From: an uncultured Bacteroides sp.
Lineage (GTDB): Bacteria; Bacteroidota; Bacteroidia; Bacteroidales; Bacteroidaceae
Length of the DNA stretch: 25,966 nt
NCBI RefSeq assembly: GCF_949298305.1
Contig: NZ_CASFWU010000028.1
Location: 1-25,966 of the forward strand
Direction of reading: 5' to 3'
Position 1 is the stretch's first letter, and each line of letters starts with the position of its first letter. The notes below the pieces were generated by a model. It had not been told where the DNA came from and did not search any database. It worked only from the letters and a program-made list of their open reading frames with translations. The position numbers and the translations under genes are program-made. Below, piece after piece: positions 14,164 through 20,455 of the stretch.

Positions 14164-15012
14164 TCAGCAAGCCTTAAAACTCATATCCAGTCCTTTCACT
14201 GAATGAGTCAAGGCACCTACTGAAATAAAATCGACTCCACACTCGGCATAATCGCGCAATGTATCGAAGGTGATGCCTCCGGACGATTCCGTCTCGTAGC
14301 GTCCGCCCACCATTTCCACAGCCTTTTTCGTCATTTCGGGAGTGAAGTTGTCGAACATGATACGGTCCACTCCGCCCAAATCGAGCACCTGTTGGAGTTC
14401 GTCTAAGTTACGTACCTCGATTTCTATCTTCAAGTCTTTACCTTTCTCCTTACAATACTCTTTGGCCCGCGTAATAGCCTTGTCGATGCCGCCTGCAAAA
14501 TCAACATGATTGTCCTTCAATAGAATCATATCGAAGAGGCCGATGCGGTGATTGACACCACCGCCTATCTTGACCGCCATCTTTTCGAGAATACGCATAC
14601 CCGGAGTCGTCTTGCGGGTATCCAAAACCCGGGTCTTTGTGCCCTTCAATCTTTCGGCATACTTGTGCGTCATCGTGGCAATGCCGCTCATCCGTTGCAT
14701 GATGTTCAGCATCAGGCGTTCTGTCTGCAACAACGACTGCACCTTGCCTTCCACCACCATCGCCACATCACCCGGCTTCACTTCCGCTCCGTCGTTAATG
14801 AACACTTCCACTTTCATGGTGGGGTCAAAACGGCGGAACACCTCTTTGGCGATTTCTATGCCAGCCAAAATTCCGGCTTCCTTAATCAACAGTTTGGACT
14901 TCCCCATTGCAGTAGCAGGGATACATGACAATGTCGTGTGGTCGCCGTCACCTATATCTTCGGCAAAAGACAAATCTATCAGTCTGTCTATCAACTCTTC
15001 TTCCTTATTCAT
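14164..15012 (-). CDS. nadC: Nicotinate-nucleotide pyrophosphorylase (quinolinate phosphoribosyltransferase)
   Basis: The 282-residue enzyme makes nicotinate mononucleotide, CO2 and pyrophosphate from quinolinate and PRPP, in de novo NAD synthesis. Hallmarks are EDIGDGDHTTLS near the N-terminus, LLQTERLMLNIMQRMSGIAT, the TRVLDTRKTTPGMRILEKMA stretch with the substrate-binding Arg and Lys residues, GGGVNHRIGLFDMILLKDNH, and the phosphate-binding ESSGGI near the C-terminus. The frame extends to a TTG at 15024, but ATG 15012 gives the normal start MNKEEELIDRLIDLSF. Its start overlaps the upstream DUF4783 gene by 8 bp, so it is read in one transcript with it. A clear terminator follows. No nadA or nadB is in the window. 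Confidence 0.95.
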   Translation of the reverse strand: MNKEEELIDRLIDLSFAEDIGDGDHTTLSCIPATAMGKSKLLIKEAGILAGIEIAKEVFRRFDPTMKVEVFINDGAEVKPGDVAMVVEGKVQSLLQTERLMLNIMQRMSGIATMTHKYAERLKGTKTRVLDTRKTTPGMRILEKMAVKIGGGVNHRIGLFDMILLKDNHVDFAGGIDKAITRAKEYCKEKGKDLKIEIEVRNLDELQQVLDLGGVDRIMFDNFTPEMTKKAVEMVGGRYETESSGGITFDTLRDYAECGVDFISVGALTHSVKGLDMSFKAC

Positions 15013-15397
15013 TGGTCTTATCAATTCTTATTTGATGTATGACATATTTGTTTTGAACTCTCCTGAAAAAACAATTCACTCGGAAGTTTCCATTTACTGT
15101 AGCCAACGTACCGATCACAAAACTTGATTCGTCACGTTTGCCTTGATGATTTACATCAAACCCTTTCACTTTATTGCTGGAAAAGAAACTAGCCATCTCA
15201 TTTTCTGCCAACTGCTTGTCCATGTTAGTAGAACGGTTTTGAATTATCAAATCCACTTTATCACCCAGATACCTGTTCAGTTCCTGAGAGTTTCCTTTCT
15301 TGAAGGCAACAATTACCCCAACCGGAACATCCTGGGCAAACGCCAAGGAGACCCAAACAAAGAGATTGGCCAACAATAGAGCTACCCGTTTTTTCAT
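15005..15397 (-). CDS. Secreted DUF4783 family protein
   Basis: From ATG 15397 this is a 130-residue protein; a longer frame upstream has no homology and crosses the promoter. MKKRVALLLANLFVWVSLAFAQD is a type I signal peptide cut after AFA. The mature part, with GVIVAFKKGNSQELNRYLGD, then AENEMASFFSSNKVKGFDVNH and SFVIGTLATVNGNFRVNCFF, matches DUF4783, a Bacteroidota family with an NTF2-like look and unknown role. A good -7 box lies 23 bp upstream. The stop overlaps the nadC start, a common Bacteroidota arrangement in my memory, though a link in function between a periplasmic protein and NAD synthesis is not evident. Confidence 0.85.
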   Translation of the reverse strand: MKKRVALLLANLFVWVSLAFAQDVPVGVIVAFKKGNSQELNRYLGDKVDLIIQNRSTNMDKQLAENEMASFFSSNKVKGFDVNHQGKRDESSFVIGTLATVNGNFRVNCFFRRVQNKYVIHQIRIDKTNE

Positions 15398-15419
15398 TTT
15401 CACAAGTATTAATGATACG

Positions 15420-15427
15420 CAAAGGTA
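15420..15427 (-). promoter_or_regulatory. -7 box TACCTTTG for the DUF4783-nadC operon
   Basis: The minus strand reads TACCTTTG, an exact TAnnTTTG, followed by GC, 22 bp before ATG 15397. The -33 region is AT-rich (TATTTTAT) without TTTG. Confidence 0.6.
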
Positions 15428-15543
15428 AACATTTATTTTATAAAATATAGAGGATGAGGCGTTTTTTCTTACTTTTCCAACAAAACAGGCCTTGCAAATG
15501 ATTGATTTGAGAGCATCGGACAAGAATTGTTTTCTTATTAAAA

Positions 15544-16860
15544 CTATTTTTTCCCGATACAATGATAAACAAAACCCAGTTCCTCAAGTTCCTTCTTTTC
15601 GTAAATGTTACGGCCATCGAAAACGACCGGATTATTCATCGTTTTTCTAATGACTCCCCACGAAGGGAGACGGAATTCTTTCCACTCAGTCACTAACATT
15701 AAAGCATCAGCATCCAACACCGCATCATACATATCACTGGCATAATATACATGTTCTCCAAGCCGATGTCTGCACTCATCCATAGCAACCGGATCATAAA
15801 CCCTGACCTTGCAATTTGCCTTCAGCAACTTATCTATCAACACCAAAGCCGGCGCTTCACGCATATCATCTGTTTCGGGTTTAAATGCCAGTCCCCATAA
15901 TGCAACGGTTTTACCCGGCAATTTTTGTTCAAAATAAGAATCCAGTTTGTTAAATAATACACTTTTCTGACGCTCGTTTACCTCTTCAACCGCTGACAGT
16001 ACCCTCATTGTGTAACCATTCTGTTCGGCAGTCTTAATTAAAGCCTTAACGTCCTTTGGAAAGCAAGAACCTCCATAACCTATTCCTGGATATAAGAACT
16101 TACGGCCTATGCGGGTATCTGAACCGATTCCACTACGTACCATATTGACATCAGCCCCCACCAATTCGCACAAATTGGCAATATCGTTCATAAAACTGAT
16201 ACGAGTAGCCAGCATGGAATTGGCAGCATATTTTGTCATTTCTGCAGAAGGAATATCCATGAAAATCACACGAAAATTATTAAGAAGGAACGGCTTATAT
16301 AGTTTGCTCATAATCTTGCGAGCGCGTTCAGACTCCACCCCCACAACCACACGGTCCGGACTCATAAAATCATTGACAGCATTTCCTTCTTTCAAGAACT
16401 CAGGATTGGAAGCTACATCAAATTCTATATTGACGCCACGTTTGTCCAATTCCTCACAGATGGCCTTACGAATCTTTTCAGCAGTACCTACCGGTACTGT
16501 ACTCTTTGTAACAACCAAGACATACTTATTCATATTCCGTCCAATGGAATGGGCCACTTCAAGTACATGAGTCAAATCTGCACTACCGTCTTCATCCGGA
16601 GGAGTACCAACCGCACTGAAAACCACCTCAACGTCGTTCAAGCAAGCCTGTAAGGAAGTAGTAAAATGCAAACGGCCCGCCTTTACATTCCGATTCACCA
16701 TCTCTTCAAGTCCATTCTCATAAATAGGAATAATTCCTTTCTTCAGGGACTCAATTTTATCACTGTTGGTATCTACGCATACAACATTGACGCCTATTTC
16801 CGCGAAACAAGTACCTGTAACCAAACCGACATATCCGGTACCTACAATGGCAATCTTCAT
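15544..16860 (-). CDS. ugd: UDP-glucose 6-dehydrogenase
   Basis: The 438-residue enzyme oxidises UDP-glucose twice with NAD+ to give UDP-glucuronate for capsule and other surface glycans. It starts MKIAIVGTGYVGLVTGTCFA, a Rossmann NAD-binding loop. Catalytic residues of the family are visible: Lys210 and Asn214 in AEMTKYAANSMLATR, and Cys266 in GYGGSCFPKD, which forms the thioester. KSTVPVGTAEKI and LWGLAFKPETDDMREAPAL are also canonical. Length is normal. It lies 182 bp downstream of rfbC in the same direction, separated by repeat copy C; a weak -7 match at 16886 may give it its own start. The wider polysaccharide locus is not in view. Confidence 0.96.
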   Translation of the reverse strand: MKIAIVGTGYVGLVTGTCFAEIGVNVVCVDTNSDKIESLKKGIIPIYENGLEEMVNRNVKAGRLHFTTSLQACLNDVEVVFSAVGTPPDEDGSADLTHVLEVAHSIGRNMNKYVLVVTKSTVPVGTAEKIRKAICEELDKRGVNIEFDVASNPEFLKEGNAVNDFMSPDRVVVGVESERARKIMSKLYKPFLLNNFRVIFMDIPSAEMTKYAANSMLATRISFMNDIANLCELVGADVNMVRSGIGSDTRIGRKFLYPGIGYGGSCFPKDVKALIKTAEQNGYTMRVLSAVEEVNERQKSVLFNKLDSYFEQKLPGKTVALWGLAFKPETDDMREAPALVLIDKLLKANCKVRVYDPVAMDECRHRLGEHVYYASDMYDAVLDADALMLVTEWKEFRLPSWGVIRKTMNNPVVFDGRNIYEKKELEELGFVYHCIGKK

Positions 16861-16885
16861 ATAAGCTTATATAATTTTAGTTTTG

Positions 16886-16893
16886 CAAATTGA
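16886..16893 (-). promoter_or_regulatory. Weak -7-like box TCAATTTG before ugd
   Basis: The minus strand has TCAATTTG, one base from TAnnTTTG, 25 bp before the ugd ATG. No -33 element is clear. Confidence 0.3.
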
Positions 16894-16977
16894 TATAAAA
16901 CGTAGTCAAGCCAGCAACCTTGTTAATAAGACATCTGCCATACACTCAAACTTACCGGCTTTAAATACTCAACTAAT

Positions 16978-17023
16978 CCTGGCGAGCGGTAACTTCTTTA
17001 AGACCAATAACTCCTGCAGGTTT
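16978..17023 (-). repeat. Dispersed 3'-flanking repeat, copy C
   Basis: On the minus strand it begins AAACCTGCAGGAGTTA 20 nt after the rfbC stop and continues to AAAGAAGTTACCGCTCGCCA. It aligns without gaps to copy A (AAAGAGTTATCGCTCACCA at the same offset), with one change in the first 16 nt. The hairpin seen in A and B is not kept. Confidence 0.7.
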
Positions 17024-17042
17024 TACATTTGCCGGATTTGAG

Positions 17043-17591
17043 TTATTTAAAATATTCAGCATCTTTAAACGAAACGGCTTGTTCATCTTTTACAGACAAT
17101 ACAAGCGAATCAGGAGCGATGGGCCAGTCAATTCCAATTGTTTCATCATCATAACGAATGGAAGCCTCATGAAGAGGAGCGTAAACATTATCGACTTTAT
17201 ACGTAAATATAGCATATTCACTCAACACCAAAAAGCCATGTGCAAACCCTCGTGGAATAAAAAACTGACGTTTGTTTTCCTCACTTAATTCCACACTGAC
17301 ATATTTTCCAAATGTGGGAGAAGAAAAGCGCAAGTCAACAGCTACATCCAGTACACGCCCCTTAATGACACGCACCAATTTAGCTTGGCTGTATTCCCCC
17401 CTTTGATAATGCAACCCCCGTAATACGCCAAAACTAGATTGGGATTCATTATCCTGGATGAAATGCACTTCACCGACTTGGTTTCTAAATTCCTCCTCTT
17501 TAAAAGCTTCCATGAAATATCCTCGGGCATCAAAGAACACCTTCGGTTCAATGACCCAAACGCCATCTATCTCTGTCTGTATATAATTCAT
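17043..17591 (-). CDS. rfbC: dTDP-4-dehydrorhamnose 3,5-epimerase
   Basis: The 182-residue cupin-fold enzyme epimerises dTDP-4-keto-6-deoxyglucose at C3 and C5 on the way to dTDP-L-rhamnose. Visible marks are DARGYFMEAFKEEEF, the VLRGLHYQ block with catalytic His61, Lys71 nearby in QAKLVRVIKG, DVAVDLRFSSPTFGKY, FIPRGFAHGFLVLSE and Tyr131 in FTYKVDNVYAP. Length is normal and the start ATG fits. It has a matching -33/-7 promoter upstream and reads away from the HU/SPOR gene. RmlA, RmlB and RmlD are not in the window, so this copy stands apart from a full rhamnose set, with ugd as the only partner. Confidence 0.95.
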   Translation of the reverse strand: MNYIQTEIDGVWVIEPKVFFDARGYFMEAFKEEEFRNQVGEVHFIQDNESQSSFGVLRGLHYQRGEYSQAKLVRVIKGRVLDVAVDLRFSSPTFGKYVSVELSEENKRQFFIPRGFAHGFLVLSEYAIFTYKVDNVYAPLHEASIRYDDETIGIDWPIAPDSLVLSVKDEQAVSFKDAEYFK

Positions 17592-17620
17592 ATTCTACTG
17601 AATGTTATGTAAAACAGTTA

Positions 17621-17628
17621 CAAAAATA
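17621..17628 (-). promoter_or_regulatory. Promoter for rfbC: TTTTG...TATTTTTG
   Basis: On the minus strand TATTTTTG fits TAnnTTTG, with TTTTG at 17651-17655 and 22 bp between, near the normal spacing. The box ends 29 bp before the rfbC ATG. Confidence 0.6.
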
Positions 17629-17712
17629 GGATTTTTTTTCAAGCTCTATTCAAAATAGCTGAGGTTTATAATTTATTAGTGCCTAAAAGTGGGTTTTAAT
17701 CAAGAATTACGC

Positions 17713-17720
17713 TATTTTTG
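17713..17720 (+). promoter_or_regulatory. -7 box TATTTTTG directly before the HU/SPOR start
   Basis: TATTTTTG matches TAnnTTTG and ends only 4 nt before ATG 17725. If used, the transcript would begin at or next to the start codon. Confidence 0.5.
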
Positions 17721-17724
17721 TAGC

Positions 17725-18867
17725 ATGAATGAACTATCGCAACACATAGAGAACTTATTATTGGAAAATGACTGTGTCATTGTTCCTGACCTGGGAGGCT
17801 TTATCGCTCACCATACATCTGCAACAAAGATAACAGACGAGAATAAATTTCTCCCTCCGACCCGAATCATCGGATTCAATCCACAATTAAAAATGAATGA
17901 CGGCATGTTGGTTCAGTCTTATATGTCTGTATACAACACCAGTTTTCCGGATGCTACAAAATTAGTTGAACGGGAAGTAAAACAATTGCAGGAAAAGCTC
18001 CACGAAAATGGCAAAGTAAACTTGGCCAACATTGGTGAATTGCGATATACCATTCACGAAACATACGACTTCATACCTTATGACAATAGAATAACTACTC
18101 CATATCTATACGGACTGGAAAGCTTTGAAATGCAGGAATTGCCAACTCTGAAGAAGCCATATACAATTAAGTCACCCACGACCTTCCCCACAACTTCCAA
18201 AGGGAGGAGCCAAAGAAGAAGAATTGCAATCAGGCTTAACCGTTCCTATATACCCAATGCGGCCGCAATAGTTGCCATATTTGTGCTTTTTTTCCTATTA
18301 TCCACTCCTGTCAAAAATACAGAAGTTATGAACGAAAATTATGCACAGTTACTTCCTGAAGAACTTTTTGAAAAGATAGAAAAGCAATCATTGGCTATCA
18401 CTCCTGTATTCACACATGTACATGAAAGTAAAAGTCATGTACAGACAGCCCCAAAGCAAACTATACAAGACAAAAAGAATGTCGTACCGGTTGCGGTAAA
18501 AGAAGTCAAGGTTAAGCAAGAGCAAATTTTCCCCGCTGTTCTTTCCACTAAGAAGAATGATAAAGTTGCTATCTCAGCCAAGCCCATAGCACCCGCTCCT
18601 GCACCCCAGATAGAAACAAGGCAAAACAACGCAAATAAGGCTACACATTTCCACATTATCGTTGCCAGTATGGGCACAGAGAAAGACGCACAGGAAATGG
18701 CCCGCCAATTAATGGGACAAGGATATAAAGATGCCCAAGCATTGATAGGAAATGGCCGAATGCGTGTTAGCATTCAATCCTTTCCCACTCAAAAAGAGGC
18801 ATACGAAGCCTTGCAACAGGTACGTAAGAATAAAAGTTTCGAAGGAGCGTGGGTACTCAGACAATAA
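17725..18867 (+). CDS. HU-CCDC81 and SPOR domain membrane protein
   Basis: The 380-residue protein has an N-terminal HU-CCDC81-type domain (about 1-125; IENLLLENDCVIVPDLGGFI, then PPTRIIGFNPQLKMNDGMLV and NIGELRY), a basic stretch GRSQRRRIAIRLNRS before one membrane helix (about 176-196), a long Lys/Pro/Ala/Gln linker, and a C-terminal SPOR domain (about 305-380; HFHIIVASMGTEKDAQEMAR ... GAWVLRQ) that binds denuded peptidoglycan at division sites. So the HU-like part should lie in the cytoplasm and SPOR in the periplasm, linking DNA- or protein-binding to the septal wall. A TTG 36 nt further upstream is open, but ATG 17725 begins the conserved domain. It is a single gene, divergent from rfbC. 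Its exact role in Bacteroides is not established. Confidence 0.88.
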   Translation: MNELSQHIENLLLENDCVIVPDLGGFIAHHTSATKITDENKFLPPTRIIGFNPQLKMNDGMLVQSYMSVYNTSFPDATKLVEREVKQLQEKLHENGKVNLANIGELRYTIHETYDFIPYDNRITTPYLYGLESFEMQELPTLKKPYTIKSPTTFPTTSKGRSQRRRIAIRLNRSYIPNAAAIVAIFVLFFLLSTPVKNTEVMNENYAQLLPEELFEKIEKQSLAITPVFTHVHESKSHVQTAPKQTIQDKKNVVPVAVKEVKVKQEQIFPAVLSTKKNDKVAISAKPIAPAPAPQIETRQNNANKATHFHIIVASMGTEKDAQEMARQLMGQGYKDAQALIGNGRMRVSIQSFPTQKEAYEALQQVRKNKSFEGAWVLRQ

Positions 18868-18916
18868 AGAATGCTCATCCTGTGTGTATTGAACCGAACG
18901 AACATAAGCAGCGACA

Positions 18917-19026
18917 CAGGGATATCCAGTAAATGTCTCTAAAATAAAGATGGCATGTGAAGTGATTATGGTCTATCATCTTCATATGCCATTATCATTG
19001 TCATTTTCTCGTGCTCTCTCACATAA
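18917..19026 (+). repeat. Dispersed hairpin repeat, copy X
   Basis: The unit starts with the near-palindrome CAGGGATATCCAGTAAATGT, then a hairpin with arms ATGGCATGTGAAG (18950-18962) and CTTCATATGCCAT (18980-18992), then TTATCATTGTCATTTTCTC and TCTCACATAA. Copies Y (20254) and Z (25868) have the same order and direction. Confidence 0.75.
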
Positions 19027-19097
19027 TTTTATCCAGCAGGTCATGACACTCCTGAAGAAGTCTGATAACCTCTTCTGCCCTTGTGAATAAAATCATG

Positions 19098-20130
19098 TCA
19101 TTCACCTGCCGCACATCTCACTTTCACATTCATGAGCTTTTGCTGCATACGGATACAGTCCTTCAGACGTATACCTTCATTGAAAGCCTTGAACGAGATG
19201 TGTTCGATGAACGATATGCCGTCTATCTGTATGTTGTTAACCTTTGCACCAAACTCGACGGATTTGGCTTCCTTGCCTCTTACGATGGGACGTATATAAT
19301 GACGGTCAATGCTGACAATACGGTCACTGACCTTACGGCCTTCAAACATTTCCTTTTCCTATACAAGAACTTTTCTGATGATGGGAAGACGCTTCTGGTA
19401 GACCTGTGTATATCGTAGTACGGCTCCGTAATCTCTATGAATCTTATCCATCTGTATGAGAAGTTTTTCAAGAAACCTGAGCATACGACGCTTGAGCATC
19501 CTTGTCCTTGATGCCTTTCTTTTTCTTTTCTTACAGTAGGACAGATAGGATTCCGCCACATCAGCATATTTGTTGCGTGGGCGTCTTATGCCAAGCTCCT
19601 TGCAATGCCGGCAGATATGTCTGAAAGCCATTCGAGACATTCCCAAAGAGACTTCATGTCTGTAGGGAAACGCATATGGCTCTCATAGCAAGTGTCATCT
19701 GTCATACACACGTGAAGGTTCTCAAGATATGGTTTCCAGTGTATGGCCAATATCTCCTGAAGGGATGCAATCTCATTACGGATGGCGCTGACTATCTTGT
19801 AGTCGGTTATGGGGAAAGATGGGTCTATCATGATTCTGCAGAACAACTGGTAATGTATGCATTAAGGTGTTCCACCAGATGTCTGTCGGAGAGTCCGGTG
19901 TAGGATTTCAGGACCATAATGGCAATCTTTGCGGAAGGACTGAATATGTTCCAGCGTCAAAGACGGTTTTCCGACAGCCCCATGGCTTTTGCCATAACTT
20001 CAAAAGGGAACACTGAATGAAGCCTGCCAAGCTCACTCTCATTAAAACTCTTGCGACATTTTTCCAGAATATCAAATTCTGTAAAGCCCAAAGTTGGGTG
20101 AATTTCAGAAACATTTTGTATTTTAGCCAT
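19098..20130 (-). pseudogene. Frameshifted and truncated DDE transposase
   Basis: The reading starts with MAKIQNVSEIHPTLGFTEFD at ATG 20130, hits TGA at 19957-19959 after SENRL, and resumes in other frames: FSPSAKIAIMVLKSYTGLSD, then RIMIDPSFPITDYKIVSAIR (19586-19846), then GIRRPRNKYADVAESYLSYC (19359-19646), then VSDRIVSIDRHYIRPIVRGK and VEFGAKVNN (19098-19349). At least four frame changes are needed. The fragments resemble a Bacteroidota transposase of the IS1182/IS5-like type, named from memory. The last piece stops at RCAAGE, where the catalytic A-A-D-x-I-Y region should begin, and there is no room for the ~100-residue C-terminus before 18917, so a deletion has occurred. The gene is certainly inactive. 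Confidence 0.8.
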
Positions 20131-20139
20131 ATCTTTCTT

Positions 20140-20153
20140 GGGGGATTTCCCCC
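20140..20153 (-). other. Hairpin 9 bp upstream of the transposase start
   Basis: GGGGG-ATTT-CCCCC lies in the leader of the transposase gene. Strong leader hairpins in IS elements can limit translation from outside transcripts; that use here is an inference. Confidence 0.45.
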
Positions 20154-20202
20154 GTTTTGGCCGTCAACCCTTATTTTCGGGGAATACCTAAAGATACAAA
20201 AA

Positions 20203-20244
20203 AGCCAACCGATTCGCAACAATTTGTGTATGAATCAGTTGGCT
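20203..20244. terminator. Bidirectional terminator-like hairpin inside the IS end
   Basis: A 13-bp stem with one mismatch (AGCCAACCGATTC at 20203-20215 and GAATCAGTTGGCT at 20232-20244) has an A-run before it and ATTTTTAT after it, so it could end transcripts in both directions, shielding the transposase gene. Confidence 0.55.
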
Positions 20245-20253
20245 ATTTTTATA

Positions 20254-20339
20254 CTATTTACTGAATGTCACTATGGAGATGATAAAGCAAAATCACTACA
20301 TATACCATTATTATTGTCATTCTGTGTTTTCTCACATAA
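20254..20339 (+). repeat. Dispersed hairpin repeat, copy Y (degenerate)
   Basis: It begins CTATTTACTGAATGTCACTA, similar to X and Z in either direction because that block is nearly palindromic. The middle hairpin is decayed (ACATATACCATTATTATTGT remains on the right). It ends in TTGTCATTCTGTG and TCTCACATAA, close to copy X. Confidence 0.65.
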
Positions 20340-20385
20340 GAAGAGGTCTCCATTGAAGAAAGCCACCCATATACAAAGAAACAGA

Positions 20386-20421
20386 AAAGGCCGGGACGCC
20401 ACATTAGGAGTCCTGGCCTTT
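20386..20421 (-). terminator. Hairpin terminator after ppdK
   Basis: A 12-bp stem with one G-T pair, AAAGGCCGGGAC (20386-20397) and GTCCTGGCCTTT (20410-20421), is followed on the minus strand by TCTGTTTCTTT. It starts 35 bp beyond the ppdK stop. Confidence 0.85.
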
Positions 20422-20455
20422 CAATTGTAAAAACTATCTAACTTTAAAAAGTAAC

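Larger units (their letters stand above)
18917..20271 (-). mobile_element. Decayed insertion sequence
   Basis: The segment contains a broken DDE transposase gene on the minus strand. Its possible terminal repeats are 18919-18934 (GGGATATCCAGTAAAT) and the inverted 20256-20271 (GTGACATTCAGTAAAT on the minus strand), alike at 13 of 16 bases. No target-site duplication could be assigned. The ends coincide with copies X and Y of a dispersed hairpin repeat that also exists in direct orientation, so the limits are uncertain. Confidence 0.55.

Noticed and set aside
19019..19096. 25-codon minus-strand ORF (MILFTRAEEVIRLLQECHDL...)
   Set aside because: It lies in the decayed IS next to repeat X and has no support beyond an open frame; it may be a leftover of the deleted transposase end.
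20017..20430. 137-codon plus-strand frame across the IS end and ppdK terminator
   Set aside because: It runs through repeat Y and the terminator hairpin and has no homology-like text.
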